47,044 bases of DNA, taken from assembly GCA_903887485.1 (NCBI GenBank), contig CAISPV010000115.1:1-47044 (forward strand), read 5' to 3'. Shown in pieces: positions 1 through 8,204 of this stretch. Source of the stretch: an uncultured Desulfobulbaceae bacterium (GTDB lineage: Bacteria > Desulfobacterota > Desulfobulbia > Desulfobulbales > Desulfocapsaceae). Position 1 is the stretch's first letter. The number at the start of each line of letters is the position of its first letter. A model generated the notes under the pieces. It searched no databases. It was not told the DNA's origin and saw only the letters and a program-made list of their open reading frames with translations. A program made the position numbers and the translations under genes.

Positions 1-56
1 CGATGATCCATCTCGGTGATTTGAACTAACAATTTAGAAAAGGACTCGTTCTCCAT
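1..56 (-). CDS. 5' end of an unidentified gene, cut by the window edge
   Basis: The window opens inside a minus-strand gene whose ATG lies at 54-56. A strong ribosome binding site (AAGGAGGG on the minus strand) stands just upstream, which supports a real start. Only about 18 residues are visible (MENESFSKLLVQ...), too few to name a family. It diverges from the roadblock/MglA cassette across a long AT-rich spacer. Confidence 0.6.
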   Translation of the reverse strand, partial: MENESFSKLLVQITEMDH

Positions 57-639
57 GGTTCCCTCCTTCTTGTGATATATCAAAAAGATAAGAACCATTG
101 CTTATTTTTCAACACTTAACGGGAACAGAGCCTAATTTTTTGACGCAATGTTGAAAATGTGAGAGAAAAGTTTGCTTTTTTCTTTTAATGTAGGATACAG
201 TTTAAGTTGTATGTGTTTGTTCAGATTATTTGCGTTATAGTCTAAGTGAAGATTATATAAAAAAAGTATATAAAAGATTTTTAATACATCTTCGATCTTT
301 CTTTATGCCGTGCAGGAAGGAAAAGGAAATGTCGTTGGGAAGTTGAATGTTCATCTGGGTGGTATAATTTCTGTCAATTAATAAAAAAGAAGGCTCATCT
401 TAAAAAAATCTGTCATATACTGATAAATAATGTATGTATATAGTAATGTATTATCTTTTCATAAAGAGAGACTTGTATAGCATATTGTTGAAATTGTTAA
501 CGTACTAATTAATCTAAAATCGACAGTGAGTCGTGCGCTTTGAGCTGTTTTGATGTCCACGTTGTTTGCAGTGTATGGATATTGAGAAAAAGCAGGTTCC
601 CGATTCTGGTGGGCTTTAATCAAGAGCAAGAGGTAGAGT
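57..639. other. AT-rich intergenic region with no gene found
   Basis: About 580 bases separate the divergent partial gene and the roadblock gene. The stretch is AT-rich with many short T and A runs. I see no convincing reading frame, RNA gene or strong terminator hairpin. It must carry the promoters for both directions, but no -35/-10 pair stands out enough to mark. Confidence 0.5.
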
Positions 640-1041
640 ATGAATTATGGTATTGTAAGTCAGGAACAGCTTGAGCAAATTGAGGAAATTTTGTATCAGA
701 AGCTGGTTAAACTCGGTGTCGATTGTGCCATTATCATCGATATGGCGGGAAATATTATCACTGTTAAGGATAATGGAAAGAGCAAATATGATATTTATTC
801 TTTTGCCGCATTGGCCGCAGGGAATTTTGCGACCGTGGATGCCATGGCAAAATTAGTTGGTGAAACTGAGTTTTCACTTCTTTTTCATAAAGGTCAGGAA
901 TCCAATATTCATTTCAGCAAGATTGATGATGAGCTTTTGTTGATATCCATGTTTGGGAGGGACATCTCTTTGGGTTTTCTTAGGCTTAATGTGGTTGAGG
1001 CCATAGAACAGATCCAGAAGGTTTGGGCAAGGCAGGATTAG
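640..1041 (+). CDS. Roadblock/LC7 domain protein (MglB-like)
   Basis: The 133-residue product fits a single roadblock/LC7 fold: an N-terminal helix (residues 6-24), a strand with DCAIIIDMAGNII (about 28-40), a central helix rich in Ala (54-71) and a strand pair ending in DDELLLISMFG. Proteins of this family bind small Ras-like GTPases; MglB in Myxococcus is the activating protein for MglA and helps to set cell polarity. The gene directly precedes an MglA-like GTPase, which supports that pairing here. An SD-like AAGAGGT precedes the ATG. Roadblock membership is clear from sequence; the GAP role is inferred from the family and the neighbour. Confidence 0.85.
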   Translation: MNYGIVSQEQLEQIEEILYQKLVKLGVDCAIIIDMAGNIITVKDNGKSKYDIYSFAALAAGNFATVDAMAKLVGETEFSLLFHKGQESNIHFSKIDDELLLISMFGRDISLGFLRLNVVEAIEQIQKVWARQD

Positions 1042-1129
1042 GGGATTTTTAAGGTTGATCATTGTTATTAAAGAAAGATCGTTCATTTGCCATGGATTAA
1101 GGCTGAAATAAAAGTTTGGGGGTGGCGGG

Positions 1130-1735
1130 TTGAGTTTTATCAACTTAAAAGACAAGGTGGTCCAGGTTAAGATTGTCTATTATGGTCCTGGTCGTTGTGG
1201 AAAAACAACAAACCTGGAGTATATCAATCGTAAATTTAGGGAACAGATCCAGTCGGAAATGGTGAGTTTGAAGACCCATGGCGATCGAACACTGTTTTTT
1301 GATTTTCTTCCCTTTCATATGGGCCAGATTAAAGGATATGATATTAAGATACAGCTTTATACCGTGCCTGGTCAGGTTAAGTATAATGCGACCAGAAAGC
1401 TGGTGTTAAAAGGTGTGGATGGAATTGTTTTTGTTGCCGATGCCATGGAAAAACAGCGAGAAAAAAATATCCGTTCACTTAACCAGCTTCATGAAAATCT
1501 GCTATCGTATAAGGAGTCTATTTTTAAGATTCCATTGGTGATGCAATACAACAAGGTGGATTTGAAAGACCATGGGATTCCTGTCTTGCCGATTTCTGTT
1601 CTGCAACAGGACCTTAACAGCAGGTTGCAGGTTCCTTATTTTGAGGCAAGCGCGATTACGGGATATAATGTTGCCGCAACGTTGAAGAAAATAATCTCAT
1701 CGACTGTTGTCTCAATACAGAAAAAATTACTTTAG
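1130..1735 (+). CDS. MglA-like small Ras-family GTPase
   Basis: The 201-residue protein carries the GTPase motifs in order: P-loop GPGRCGKT (about 19-26), the MglA-type switch with GDRTLFFDFLP (51-61), TVPGQ in place of the usual DxxGQ G3 box, NKVD for guanine recognition, and an SAIT G5 box. The TVPGQ and FDFLP signatures are typical of MglA rather than of Rab, Rho or Arf proteins. MglA in its GTP form marks one cell pole and recruits motility or type IV pilus regulators. The start is a TTG at 1130 behind a G-rich SD; no ATG lies close to it. It follows the roadblock gene by 88 bases and precedes the large acidic repeat protein by 12, so the three probably form one operon. Confidence 0.88.
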   Translation: MSFINLKDKVVQVKIVYYGPGRCGKTTNLEYINRKFREQIQSEMVSLKTHGDRTLFFDFLPFHMGQIKGYDIKIQLYTVPGQVKYNATRKLVLKGVDGIVFVADAMEKQREKNIRSLNQLHENLLSYKESIFKIPLVMQYNKVDLKDHGIPVLPISVLQQDLNSRLQVPYFEASAITGYNVAATLKKIISSTVVSIQKKLL

Positions 1736-1747
1736 AGAGAATGTACG

Positions 1748-4054
1748 GTGGCACAACAAACTAGACGTCAATATGACGATGATCTGACCGTTGGTGCGGA
1801 TGAGTATAATGAATCATTCTCAACGGGGTCTGTAGATCTATTCGAACCTCTTGGTGATGACGATGCCCCTATTGCCAAGCTTAAGACAATTGTCTTGTCG
1901 ATTGACTGGGAGATAACAGATGATATCCTCCATCAATTACATGATGAGCTCCAAGACCTGAAAGATGTTTGGGCGGGGAATAAGATTAATCTGCTTTATA
2001 TCCAGGCATTGGAGAAGATTGGTCAATATATCTTTGCAGAAAAAGCACGTTCCCATCCTAATGCCATTAAATTACTTCTTACCTTTTATTCTAATCTAGA
2101 AAGAATAGTCTCTTCTGGGTCCATGAGTGAAGAAGAGAAAAAACAGTTATTGCTCCAAGATATTAAAAAATTTGATCAATTCAAAAATCAGATAGCTCCT
2201 GTCTCTAAAGAGAAAAACAAGGTGGCAGAGAGTCCGGTTGCTGCTCGGTCACAAGTTGTTGCGCCTGCTGTTGGTATTCCTTTGCCAACCTCCCAAGGGA
2301 AAAGGAATGTTTTAACGAATCTGAAGGCGATTGTACTGGGCATAGATTGGGAAATCAGCGATAATGAGCTTGTTCGTTTGAGTGAAGAGGTAAGCAAGCT
2401 GGAAAAAGTTTTCAGCGAAAACAGGGCCAAATTAATTTTCCTGCAGGGTCTTGGTGCTCTTGGTAATTATATCCGTTCTACAAAAAGTAATGCCCACCCA
2501 GATGCCTTTAAGCTTTTGCATTCTTTTTATAAAGGATTGGAAAAAACGTACGATGAGGTTTTGTCAGGGGATCAGGAAAAAGAAATTCTTCTGGCTGAGG
2601 TTAAAAAATTTAATGCTTTTAAGTCGGTTATTGCAACAGTAGCATCCGAAGTAGTGGTTCCGGTTGATGATTCCGCGCCCCGTGCAACAGAAAAGCATTC
2701 GGATGAAAAAGGTGGCTTTATTGCTCCGGCATTTGCTGATATGCCTGAGGGCGTCCGTGGCTTTCGTGAGGATGCTGAGATCATTAAGAGTGATGTCGAC
2801 AAGAGTGTGGCCAGCTTTTTGGGTGAAGAAGAGGTGGTGACGGATTATGCGGCAGTCGGAGAAACACCCGATACGTTTTCAGAAGGCCCTGAGGTAGCTT
2901 CTAGGCTGGATGCACTATTTGGTAATGTTGCAGAATCTGAGTCGATAGGTGTAGCAGCGGTATCTGCTGATCTTGCCTTGTCGGGTGTTGATGTGGAGAC
3001 AGAGGCTGATGATGACTCCGGTGAAATGGCCTTGCCTTTCCAGGGTGGAGCGTTGGCGCCAGCGTTGGCTGAGGCCAGTGGTGAGAGCCTCTATGCTGAA
3101 GCCGTGTCCTCTGAAAAAGCACCACTTACATCCTCATTTGCTGATACATCGGTCATCCCCGGTGTTGATGTGGAGACCGAAGCGGATAATGACTCAGATG
3201 AGGCGGTTTTACCCCGTGAGCAAGGAGGAGTGGCTCCCGCGCTGGTTTTTAGTGGCGAGACTACTGGCTTTCGTGAAGCAGTGTTTGTTGCTGATCCCGA
3301 TGAGGAGGAATTTGATCTTGAAGATCGGCTTGATTCCTTTTTTGGGGCAGAGATTGAAGAAGCATCTCAGGGAAGTGCCCTTAATGTTACTGATGATGTC
3401 CATGAAGAAGTGTTGGCCGGCAAGATTTCTCCAGAGGAGAATCGTTTAACTAAGAGTAAAGAAATAAAGTCTGGTGGCTTTGCAGAAGAACCAAAAAAAT
3501 CGATTTCAGAGCCATTGTCTGCAATTGAGAAAGTTGGGCCCATGATTGAAGGGGAGAGTGCAGGGTTCTCTGTTGAGGCAAGGAGTGAAAGGCTGGCGGT
3601 TGTCTTTGAGCCTGTTGGTGATGATGTGGAAGTTGATGAGCTTCCCGTTGAGCTTGGATTTGGTGCAATTGATGACGAGCGCATCTTGGCGCAAGAATCT
3701 CTTGCCGTGCTTCGGGAAAGCGTTGCCTCAATTGTTTTGAAAAAATATGAGGTTGCTTTTCCCACCTTCTTTGTTGAAATCAACAAGTTGCGTCTTGGGT
3801 GGCAGTCGCAGTATGCAAAGAATATCTTTCTGCAGCTTTTGCTCACCGTTGGACAGTACATTGATACATATCGAACGATGGCGGACCCTGAAGCATTGAT
3901 ATTGTTGCAATCTCTTTGTGATAAACTTGAACAGGTCTGTCAGAGAAAAACGGGTCTGAATGACGGCCGAGAACAAATACTTTTTAAAGAGATGTGTACT
4001 GTATTACTCTGGCAACAAAGATTGATTGCTGTTCTGATGACAAGGAAAGACTGA
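1748..4054 (+). CDS. Large acidic repeat protein of the MglA/MglB operon, function unknown
   Basis: The 768-residue product starts at a GTG twelve bases after the GTPase gene. It has three related helical modules: residues about 44-146, 191-294 and 653-760. The first two share the core IDWEIxD, then LxxLxxIGxYI-like and HPxAxKLLxxFYxxLE; the third is more diverged but keeps the YID/DPEA/LLQ/KLEQ register. The 350-residue middle is acidic and probably disordered. It holds a duplicated segment starting GVDVETEAD (DNA at about 2983 and 3162) and recurrent short motifs of the form RLDxxFG (RLDALFG, RLDSFFG) plus SFLGEE. No signal peptide, membrane segment or enzyme motif is visible. I do not recognise a named family. 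Context suggests a scaffold or effector for the GTPase. Confidence 0.75.
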   Translation: MAQQTRRQYDDDLTVGADEYNESFSTGSVDLFEPLGDDDAPIAKLKTIVLSIDWEITDDILHQLHDELQDLKDVWAGNKINLLYIQALEKIGQYIFAEKARSHPNAIKLLLTFYSNLERIVSSGSMSEEEKKQLLLQDIKKFDQFKNQIAPVSKEKNKVAESPVAARSQVVAPAVGIPLPTSQGKRNVLTNLKAIVLGIDWEISDNELVRLSEEVSKLEKVFSENRAKLIFLQGLGALGNYIRSTKSNAHPDAFKLLHSFYKGLEKTYDEVLSGDQEKEILLAEVKKFNAFKSVIATVASEVVVPVDDSAPRATEKHSDEKGGFIAPAFADMPEGVRGFREDAEIIKSDVDKSVASFLGEEEVVTDYAAVGETPDTFSEGPEVASRLDALFGNVAESESIGVAAVSADLALSGVDVETEADDDSGEMALPFQGGALAPALAEASGESLYAEAVSSEKAPLTSSFADTSVIPGVDVETEADNDSDEAVLPREQGGVAPALVFSGETTGFREAVFVADPDEEEFDLEDRLDSFFGAEIEEASQGSALNVTDDVHEEVLAGKISPEENRLTKSKEIKSGGFAEEPKKSISEPLSAIEKVGPMIEGESAGFSVEARSERLAVVFEPVGDDVEVDELPVELGFGAIDDERILAQESLAVLRESVASIVLKKYEVAFPTFFVEINKLRLGWQSQYAKNIFLQLLLTVGQYIDTYRTMADPEALILLQSLCDKLEQVCQRKTGLNDGREQILFKEMCTVLLWQQRLIAVLMTRKD

Positions 4055-4143
4055 AAAGACGCATCTTCTGGGGCGTGGATTGTTTGACATATCTTTTTTT
4101 AGATAAGTAAGAGATTGTTTTAGGTTGTTTTTCGATAGGAAAC

Positions 4144-4185
4144 ACAATGGCGGTTATTCTCCTCTGCGGGAGTAACCGCCATTGT
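4144..4185. terminator. Strong hairpin after the Mgl cassette
   Basis: A perfect 13-base inverted repeat (ACAATGGCGGTTA at 4144-4156, complement at 4173-4185) extends inward with a few more pairs to a short loop. There is no clear T run on either side, so it may act as a terminator, an RNA-stability hairpin, or both. It lies 72 bases before the lpxA start. Confidence 0.5.
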
Positions 4186-4256
4186 ATTATAAATGTCAAG
4201 ATGCCAAAAAGATTTTGATTAATAAACGTTATTATTATAGCGGAAGAAAGAGTGTT

Positions 4257-5051
4257 ATGTCCATACATCCAACAGCAGTTATTGATAAAAAAGCAGAACT
4301 TGATTCTTCAGTTCATGTGGGTGCCTATACCGTTATTGAGAAAGGCGTTCGTATTGGTGCGGGAACCAGGATTGAGCCGCACGCGGTTCTTGCTGGTCTG
4401 ACTACTATTGGTGCGGGGAATGTGGTTGGCTCTTTCACCTCCATTGGCACGCCGCCTCAGGATCTTGGTTATGCTGGGGAACCTACGCAGTTGGTTATTG
4501 GTGATCATAATCAGATCCGTGAATATACGTCTATCCATCGGGGAACGGTTAAGGGTGGTGGGATAACAGTCATTGGTAACAATAACCTGTTTATGGCCTA
4601 TTGTCATATCGGCCATGATTGCCGTATTGCCAGTCATGTCATTATGGCCAATGTGGCCACCCTTGCTGGTCACGTGGAAATTGATGATTATGCCTCAATC
4701 AGTGGTCTGGTCGCTGTGCATCAATTCTGTCGTATAGGTGCATATGCCTATATCGGTGGGATGTCGGGTATTAGTCTTGATGTTGCCCCGTATATGATTG
4801 TCACCGGAACGAGGAGTCGGATGCGGGTTTCGGGAATCAATAAGGTCGGCCTCAGGCGGCAGGGTTTCAGTAAAGAGACCATTGGCAAGCTCGATCAGGC
4901 ATTTCGCCTGCTTTTTCGTTCTCCTGACCTGTTACAGGCAGATGCCCTGGCACAGGTGCGTAAGGAATTGCCTGATTGTGCCGAGGTAGAATCTTTGGTG
5001 CATTTTTTTGAGAGTTCTAAGCGTGGTGTTGCCAAGCGCACTGAAGATTAG
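4257..5051 (+). CDS. lpxA: Acyl-ACP--UDP-N-acetylglucosamine O-acyltransferase LpxA
   Basis: LpxA transfers a 3-hydroxyacyl chain from acyl carrier protein to UDP-GlcNAc, the first step of lipid A synthesis in the cytosol. The 264-residue protein is dominated by left-handed beta-helix hexapeptides (IHPTAVID, IGAGTRIEPHAVL and so on) and has the active-site region with the conserved histidine (YCHIGHDC), followed by a C-terminal helical part. Length matches the E. coli enzyme (262). I choose ATG 4257 because MSIHPTAVID is the usual N-terminus and GAAGAAAGAG precedes it; an upstream in-frame ATG at 4182 overlaps the hairpin and is unlikely. lpxI follows. Confidence 0.95.
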   Translation: MSIHPTAVIDKKAELDSSVHVGAYTVIEKGVRIGAGTRIEPHAVLAGLTTIGAGNVVGSFTSIGTPPQDLGYAGEPTQLVIGDHNQIREYTSIHRGTVKGGGITVIGNNNLFMAYCHIGHDCRIASHVIMANVATLAGHVEIDDYASISGLVAVHQFCRIGAYAYIGGMSGISLDVAPYMIVTGTRSRMRVSGINKVGLRRQGFSKETIGKLDQAFRLLFRSPDLLQADALAQVRKELPDCAEVESLVHFFESSKRGVAKRTED

Positions 5052-5055
5052 GTGT

Positions 5056-5097
5056 CATTACGAAATAACTATTACATCTTTATTCATTTCGTTACGG
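5056..5097. repeat. Dispersed palindromic repeat, copy 1
   Basis: Arms CATTACGAAAT (5056-5066) and ATTTCGTTACGG (5086-5097) are near-perfect inverted complements around an AT-rich centre. The same arms recur in other intergenic gaps of this window (9806-9853, 27691-27741, 40450-40500 and elsewhere). Confidence 0.7.
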
Positions 5098-5103
5098 TTT
5101 ATG

Positions 5104-5131
5104 CCGTTCACGATATTCCGTTCACGATATT
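5104..5131. repeat. Exact 14-base tandem repeat
   Basis: CCGTTCACGATATT occurs twice head to tail with no mismatch, between two copies of the dispersed palindrome in the lpxA-lpxI gap. It may be a local slippage product or part of the repeat. Confidence 0.7.
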
Positions 5132-5169
5132 CTTATGTTACAGTTATTTTTTGACAACGGCTTAGGATC

Positions 5170-5212
5170 TGTTGTGAAATAACTATTGTATTTCCGAGCA
5201 GTTCGTTATGGT
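5170..5212. repeat. Dispersed palindromic repeat, copy 2
   Basis: GTTGTGAAATAACTATTG followed about 15 bases later by TTCGTTATGG is a degenerate version of copy 1, placed only 70 bases downstream of it and just before lpxI. Confidence 0.6.
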
Positions 5213-5233
5213 TTGTTTTAATGGCTTTGTGGT

Positions 5234-6076
5234 ATGCGTATTCATCCTGAGAAAATTGGTATTATTGCCGGAAGTGGTCAGTTTCCGCTTCTTTTTATCA
5301 TGGCAGCCAAGGCGGCTGGGCGGATTGTGGCGGTGGTTGCCCATAAGGGGGAAACTATACCGGAAGTTGCGGCGGCGGCGGATATGACCTGTTGGGTAAA
5401 ACTTGGTCAGCTGGGGAAAATAATCAAGTTTTTTCATAATGAAGGGGTAGGGGAGGCGGTTTTTCTCGGTGCCATTACCAAAACCCAAATATTCAAAGAT
5501 GTTTTTCCTGATTTGAAAGGGTTGACCCTGTGGAACAAGATTGATACCAGGCAAGATGATGCCATCCTTCGGGCCGTAGCGAGCGTCCTTGAACAGGAAA
5601 ATATCAAGGTGTTGGAGTCCACGTTTTATCTGCGTCATCTTCTGTTTCCGGGAGGAGTGCTGACCAAAAAGAAACCCAACCAGGAACAACGTCTGGATAT
5701 TGAATTTGGTTGGCGGAATGCTCGGGCCATCGGGCAGCTTGATATCGGACAGTGTGTGGTGGTAAGAAATCTGTCCGTGCTGGCTGTTGAGGCCATCGAA
5801 GGAACAGACGCCACTATTCTTCGCGGCGGGGGGCTGGCTAGGGAAAAGGCAGTGGTGGTCAAGGTCAAGAAACCATCCCAGGATTTCCGTTTTGATCTGC
5901 CGGCAACCGGTCTGAAAACAATCGAAACCCTGGCCAGTGTCAAGGGTGCGGTCCTGGCAGTTGAAGCCGGTCAATCTCTGCTTTTTGATCGTGAGATCAT
6001 GGTTGCTGCGGCTGACAAGGCGGGTATTGTGGTGGTTGGGGTTACTGAGAATCCCGATGGAACCCTGGTGTTTTGA
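5234..6076 (+). CDS. lpxI: UDP-2,3-diacylglucosamine pyrophosphatase LpxI
   Basis: LpxI hydrolyses UDP-2,3-diacylglucosamine to lipid X and UMP, the fourth lipid A step; it replaces LpxH in many non-enteric bacteria. The 280-residue product has the N-terminal IGIIAGSGQFP segment, the central LGAITK region and the C-terminal domain with DATILRGGG (about 195), KPSQDFRFDLP and GLKTIETL, all typical of the family (formerly DUF1009). Length is as expected. The ATG at 5234 has only a weak SD. It follows lpxA across a repeat-filled gap and overlaps or abuts the nucleotidyltransferase gene. Confidence 0.93.
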   Translation: MRIHPEKIGIIAGSGQFPLLFIMAAKAAGRIVAVVAHKGETIPEVAAAADMTCWVKLGQLGKIIKFFHNEGVGEAVFLGAITKTQIFKDVFPDLKGLTLWNKIDTRQDDAILRAVASVLEQENIKVLESTFYLRHLLFPGGVLTKKKPNQEQRLDIEFGWRNARAIGQLDIGQCVVVRNLSVLAVEAIEGTDATILRGGGLAREKAVVVKVKKPSQDFRFDLPATGLKTIETLASVKGAVLAVEAGQSLLFDREIMVAAADKAGIVVVGVTENPDGTLVF

Positions 6077-6117
6077 ATGGCTCTCTTCCTCTTTTCCTTC
6101 ACCTCTATTTCCTTCTG

Positions 6118-7011
6118 ATGCAGGCCATGATCCTGGCGGCTGGCTTCGGCACCCGTCTCTTGCCTTATACCCTTGTTCGTCCTAAACCCCTTTTCCCCAT
6201 CCTGAATAAGCCCTTGTTGTTGCTTACAATTCAACGCCTGCAGCAGGCCGGTTGTGATCATATTGTGGTGAATTGTCATTATCTGCGGGAGCAGATCGTT
6301 TGTGCCCTGCACGGTATCCCTGGCGTGCTGGTGCAGGAGGAGACCTCTGTCCTTGGGACGGGCGGTGGCCTGCGGCTGGCTCTTGATCAGTTTCGTGATG
6401 AACCTGTTTTGGTGACCAATGGAGATATCTATCATACCATTGATTATCATCGTCTCTATCAAGATCACAAGCGAGAGGGGGCACCAGTGACCATGGCCAT
6501 GCATGATTTCCCTCGTTTTAATACAGTGGCCGTTCGGGATGGGCGGATTTGCAGCTTTGATGACCAGACTGATCGGACAAAAGATGACTTGCTTGCCTTT
6601 ACCGGTCTGCATGTCCTGGAACCTGAGGTGCTGGCAGGGATTCCCGTAGAAGAAGAATATTCAATTATTGATAGGTATCGACAGCTGTTACAACAGGGCC
6701 AGCCGATTGTTGCCGTGCGTGTGGATGACTGTTTCTGGACGGATATGGGGACGGTGGAAGATTATCTGGCGCTTCATGCTGGTCTGTTGACCGGGGGAAT
6801 TCCGGTCTGGCCTGAGCTCGTATGGTCGGCAAAAAGTCCTTTTTGGGTTGCTGACAAGACAAAAAAGGGAGACGGGCTGGTGTTGCGGGACTGGGTCTGC
6901 GTGGGTGATGCCATTATTGGCAAGAATACGCATCTGCAACGGTCGGTGGTCTGGGATAGATCCACGATTGCCGAGGGCTGCAGGGTCGTGGACCGATTGG
7001 TGGTTCAGTAA
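6118..7011 (+). CDS. Sugar-phosphate nucleotidyltransferase (MurU/mannose-1-P guanylyltransferase type)
   Basis: The product begins MQAMILAAGFGTRLLPYT, the nucleotide-binding signature of NDP-sugar pyrophosphorylases, with KPLFPILNKPLL next (the PK motif) and VTNGDIYHTID as the metal-binding GD segment. FWTDMGTVEDY near residue 222 is the usual second metal site. At about 297 residues it is larger than MurU proper but in the same subgroup, which activates MurNAc-1-P or hexose-1-P with UTP or GTP. I chose ATG 6118 over a TTG at 6073 because it puts the signature at the N-terminus. An AmgK-like kinase, the usual partner of MurU, lies 3 kb downstream. Substrate is not decided by sequence. Confidence 0.82.
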   Translation: MQAMILAAGFGTRLLPYTLVRPKPLFPILNKPLLLLTIQRLQQAGCDHIVVNCHYLREQIVCALHGIPGVLVQEETSVLGTGGGLRLALDQFRDEPVLVTNGDIYHTIDYHRLYQDHKREGAPVTMAMHDFPRFNTVAVRDGRICSFDDQTDRTKDDLLAFTGLHVLEPEVLAGIPVEEEYSIIDRYRQLLQQGQPIVAVRVDDCFWTDMGTVEDYLALHAGLLTGGIPVWPELVWSAKSPFWVADKTKKGDGLVLRDWVCVGDAIIGKNTHLQRSVVWDRSTIAEGCRVVDRLVVQ

Positions 7012-7060
7012 GGCACAAACAAAGGGAAATTTCCCGCATCCCCTTTGTCTGTGCCTTTTA
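7010..7060. terminator. Hairpin terminator between convergent genes
   Basis: AAGGCACA-AACAAAGGG (from 7010) pairs with CCCTTTGTCTGTGCCTT (ending about 7058) and is followed by TTTT; the complementary A residues on the other side allow it to serve both converging genes. Confidence 0.7.
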
Positions 7061-7071
7061 TGGTCAGCCTT

Positions 7072-8076
7072 TTAAAAGGAGTATCCCATATTCAAGGCCA
7101 GGGCATGCTGGGTTGAATCAAGTCCCTCATATACCGTATGGTTGGGGATCACTCCGTAAATATACAGGTAGGTGTTAGAAAATTCCGCGCTCATGGTTCC
7201 ATCCGTCTTCATTTTCTTGAAGTCATAGGATGCGGTCATAAACCAGTGTTCATTGAAGTCATACTTCCCTTTGATGTTGAACATCCAAGAATAACCATCG
7301 AGGTCGCCCTTGTTGACCTTTTCCCGAAGCAGGTGTTGGTCAACATCTTCAGCCTTCACCAGTGGTGAGTAGCTGATATTGCTTTCCATGGAGAACTGTT
7401 TGGCCAGGTTGACCTTGCCGCCTATCTGGATATAGGGGATATTGTATTCAAGTTTGTAGTTGATACCAGGGGCGCCGTCACCCAGGTAGTTGTAGCCTGT
7501 CTGGCCAGAGGGCGAGTATTGCTGGACGAGGTTAGCGGTATATTGCCAGTTCTGGTAGATGTAGCCAAGTCCGCCGTTCAAGGACCAGTTCTCCCCAAGC
7601 AAAAATTTGTATTTGGCATTGACGTCAAACTCATAGCCTTTAAATTCCGTGATATTGCTGTTGGAATAGACGTCGAGCTGGCTGGGGTTGCTTGCGGTCA
7701 ACCAATCCTGGTCAATCATCTGGTTGTCAGGTGAGGAGATATCTTTTTTGACAGAGGCGGAAAGCATCCAGGTATCATGAAATTCTGCATTGCCTCTGGC
7801 TGTAACCATATAAATATCCAAAGGGAATTCCAGTTGGCTGAAAGGTGAATAGCCATTTTGGACTACCCCGTCAAACCAGTGGACAGGATACCCAATCTGA
7901 TAGGTATTGTCACCTGACCATGATTCAACACCAAGCATGATCTCTGCTTTGGCCTGTCCTGTAGTCACGGTGACGGGCTCGGTTGTAGCCTTGTCGCTGG
8001 AAGCGGCAATAGCCGGCAAAGCAGTCATTGCTGTGATCCCTAAAGCCAGCCACGCAGTCTGTACTTTTCTGTTCAT
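7072..8076 (-). CDS. Omptin-family outer-membrane protease
   Basis: The 334-residue protein has a signal peptide (MNRKVQ...ALPAIAA, cleavage near 25) and ends in F, as outer-membrane barrels do. Colinear matches to OmpT that I recall from memory include SQLEFPLD (about 80-87), MIDQDWLTASNP (120-131), the NIPYIQIGG strand (212-220) and EDVDQH (243-248). The residues that form the omptin site are in place: D122 and D124 (OmpT D83/D85) and D246 with H248 (D210/H212). A further Asp, D244, lies where OmpT has the P1-binding D208. Omptins cleave peptides between basic residues at the cell surface and need LPS. Alternating-strand length and loops fit a ten-strand barrel. Target here is unknown. Confidence 0.8.
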   Translation of the reverse strand: MNRKVQTAWLALGITAMTALPAIAASSDKATTEPVTVTTGQAKAEIMLGVESWSGDNTYQIGYPVHWFDGVVQNGYSPFSQLEFPLDIYMVTARGNAEFHDTWMLSASVKKDISSPDNQMIDQDWLTASNPSQLDVYSNSNITEFKGYEFDVNAKYKFLLGENWSLNGGLGYIYQNWQYTANLVQQYSPSGQTGYNYLGDGAPGINYKLEYNIPYIQIGGKVNLAKQFSMESNISYSPLVKAEDVDQHLLREKVNKGDLDGYSWMFNIKGKYDFNEHWFMTASYDFKKMKTDGTMSAEFSNTYLYIYGVIPNHTVYEGLDSTQHALALNMGYSF

Positions 8077-8204
8077 ATTCCCTTCTCCTTCCTTTGATAA
8101 AATATTTCGATAACAAACAAAAAATACTCCTTGTTATTTTTATAGAAAATAAAAATGCAAGCAATGTCAAGAGATTATTTTTTTTGAGAGAGTGAGCGGC
8201 ATGA

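Noticed and set aside
4182-4256. Upstream extension of LpxA from ATG 4182
   Set aside because: The extra 25 residues are not part of the family, the ATG lies in a hairpin arm, and ATG 4257 has a better SD.
5183-5974. Long minus-strand frame opposite lpxI
   Set aside because: Antisense to a clear LpxI gene; composition is low-complexity and there is no start signal.
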